DNA of 43,345 nt from Eimeria necatrix (taxonomy: Eukaryota > Apicomplexa > Conoidasida > Eucoccidiorida > Eimeriidae), in the NCBI RefSeq assembly GCF_000499385.1, contig NW_013654973.1, positions 1 through 43,345 on the forward strand, given 5' to 3'. Numbering within the stretch: the stretch's first letter is position 1; each line of letters starts with the position of its first letter. Of this stretch, positions 42,876 to 43,345 are shown piece by piece. The notes below the pieces were generated by a model, which was not told where the DNA came from, did not search any database, and saw nothing but the letters and a program-made list of their open reading frames with translations. The position numbers were made by a program, and so were the translations under genes.

Positions 42876-43345
42876 TTTGCTGCGCGGGCCTGTGGAGGGG
42901 CCTGCCGCTGCAGGCCGCTCCCGCCCAGCAGAAGTCGAAGCAGTCCTCAGCCTGAATGGGGGGCCCCTCGACTCTGCTGCCTGCTGCCCAGGCGCTGCGC
43001 TGCTGCTGCTGCCGGTGCTGCAGCAGCAGCAGCGGGAGAGTGTCGAGGTGCTGCAGCGAGAAGAGGGGCTGCAGCGTCTCGCTGTCGAAGAAGGAGGCCC
43101 CGAGTTTGGTGATGAAGGCGAACTGGTTGTTGCGGTGACACACGTCTATGGGCATGGGACTTGCTGCTGCTGCTGCTTGCTGCGGAGAAAGCCCCAAAAA
43201 CAGCTCCCTTGCATGCAGCCCCGACTGCATGCAAAACGCATGCAAGCGGCCCCCCACGAAGGAGAAGGCGTGGCTGGCGCTGGCCACGACGTGGCAGCGG
43301 GAGCGCCAGCCAGGGGCCCCCCAACCAGCGCCCCACAGCCCCCCC
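39478..43345 (-). CDS. WD-repeat-like protein, 5' truncated at the right edge
   Basis: A single frame of about 1,288 codons runs from the right edge to TGA at 39478. The N-terminal third looks like beta-propeller blades: HVVASASHAFSFVGGRLHAF, then NQFAFITKLGASFFD, and a clearer WD unit at about 42430-42290 (YTLRGHERPLLRVR, FIASLDAGGTVRVW). Blades are separated by poly-Gln (42810-42880), poly-Ala and Ser/Asn runs. The centre (about 40600-41700) is nearly all Ala and Ser tracts. Near the C-terminus come NPFKRSLSDWLVFDLDRLKR, a charged helical segment (AYRKVVLRWIEKQRRRRYA) and the repeat-free tail LREKANAWALIDWKVAQIDS. The family beyond WD-like is not recognised. The lack of any intron over 3.8 kb contrasts with its neighbours. 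Confidence 0.75.

Overview
The window looks like nuclear DNA of a coccidian apicomplexan, most probably Eimeria. The reasons are dense CAG/CTG triplet tracts inside exons (poly-Gln, poly-Ala, poly-Ser), TTTAGGG telomere-type heptamers scattered far from any chromosome end, GT-AG introns, and apicomplexan-like housekeeping proteins. It matches what is published for the repeat-rich segments of E. tenella chromosomes. Genus is an inference; no species marker is present.

Layout. 1-2381 (-): a low-complexity gene running off the left edge; it is an open frame of about 793 codons. 2382-5387: mostly intergenic, with a perfect 44-bp palindrome. 5388-11581 (+): a ten-exon diacylglycerol kinase whose nine introns are filled with different repeat families, including telomere-like arrays. 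11582-14034: repeat desert (TTTAGGG in both orientations, CTAG arrays, GGGGCCCC arrays, a 19-bp minisatellite). 14035-22063 (+): an eight-exon gene for an unrecognised protein of about 2,076 residues. 22064-24816: CTAG arrays, a frame of 136 codons and a possible small three-exon gene. 24817-31671 (+): a six-exon gene for an unrecognised Gln/Ser/Ala-rich protein of about 2,010 residues. 31952-32177: two identical convergent tRNA-Gln(CUG) genes. 32744-34325 (+): a Ser/Gln-rich protein. 35151-36167 (-): TCTP, three exons. 37026-38482 (+): seryl-tRNA synthetase with poly-Gln and poly-Ala insertions and one apparent frameshift. 38756-39201 (-): possible last exons of a small gene. 39478-43345 (-): a WD-repeat-like protein in one very long exon, running off the right edge.

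Exon models were built by hand from GT/AG boundaries and checked for phase: the diacylglycerol kinase, both 2,000-residue proteins and TCTP all close to whole codons. TCTP and seryl-tRNA synthetase are divergent neighbours.

General pattern: exons carry CAG on the coding strand, whereas introns of the same genes mostly carry CTG on the coding strand, and those CTG runs commonly end directly in the CAG of the 3' splice site. The two tRNA-Gln genes read CAG, the very codon that makes up the tracts.
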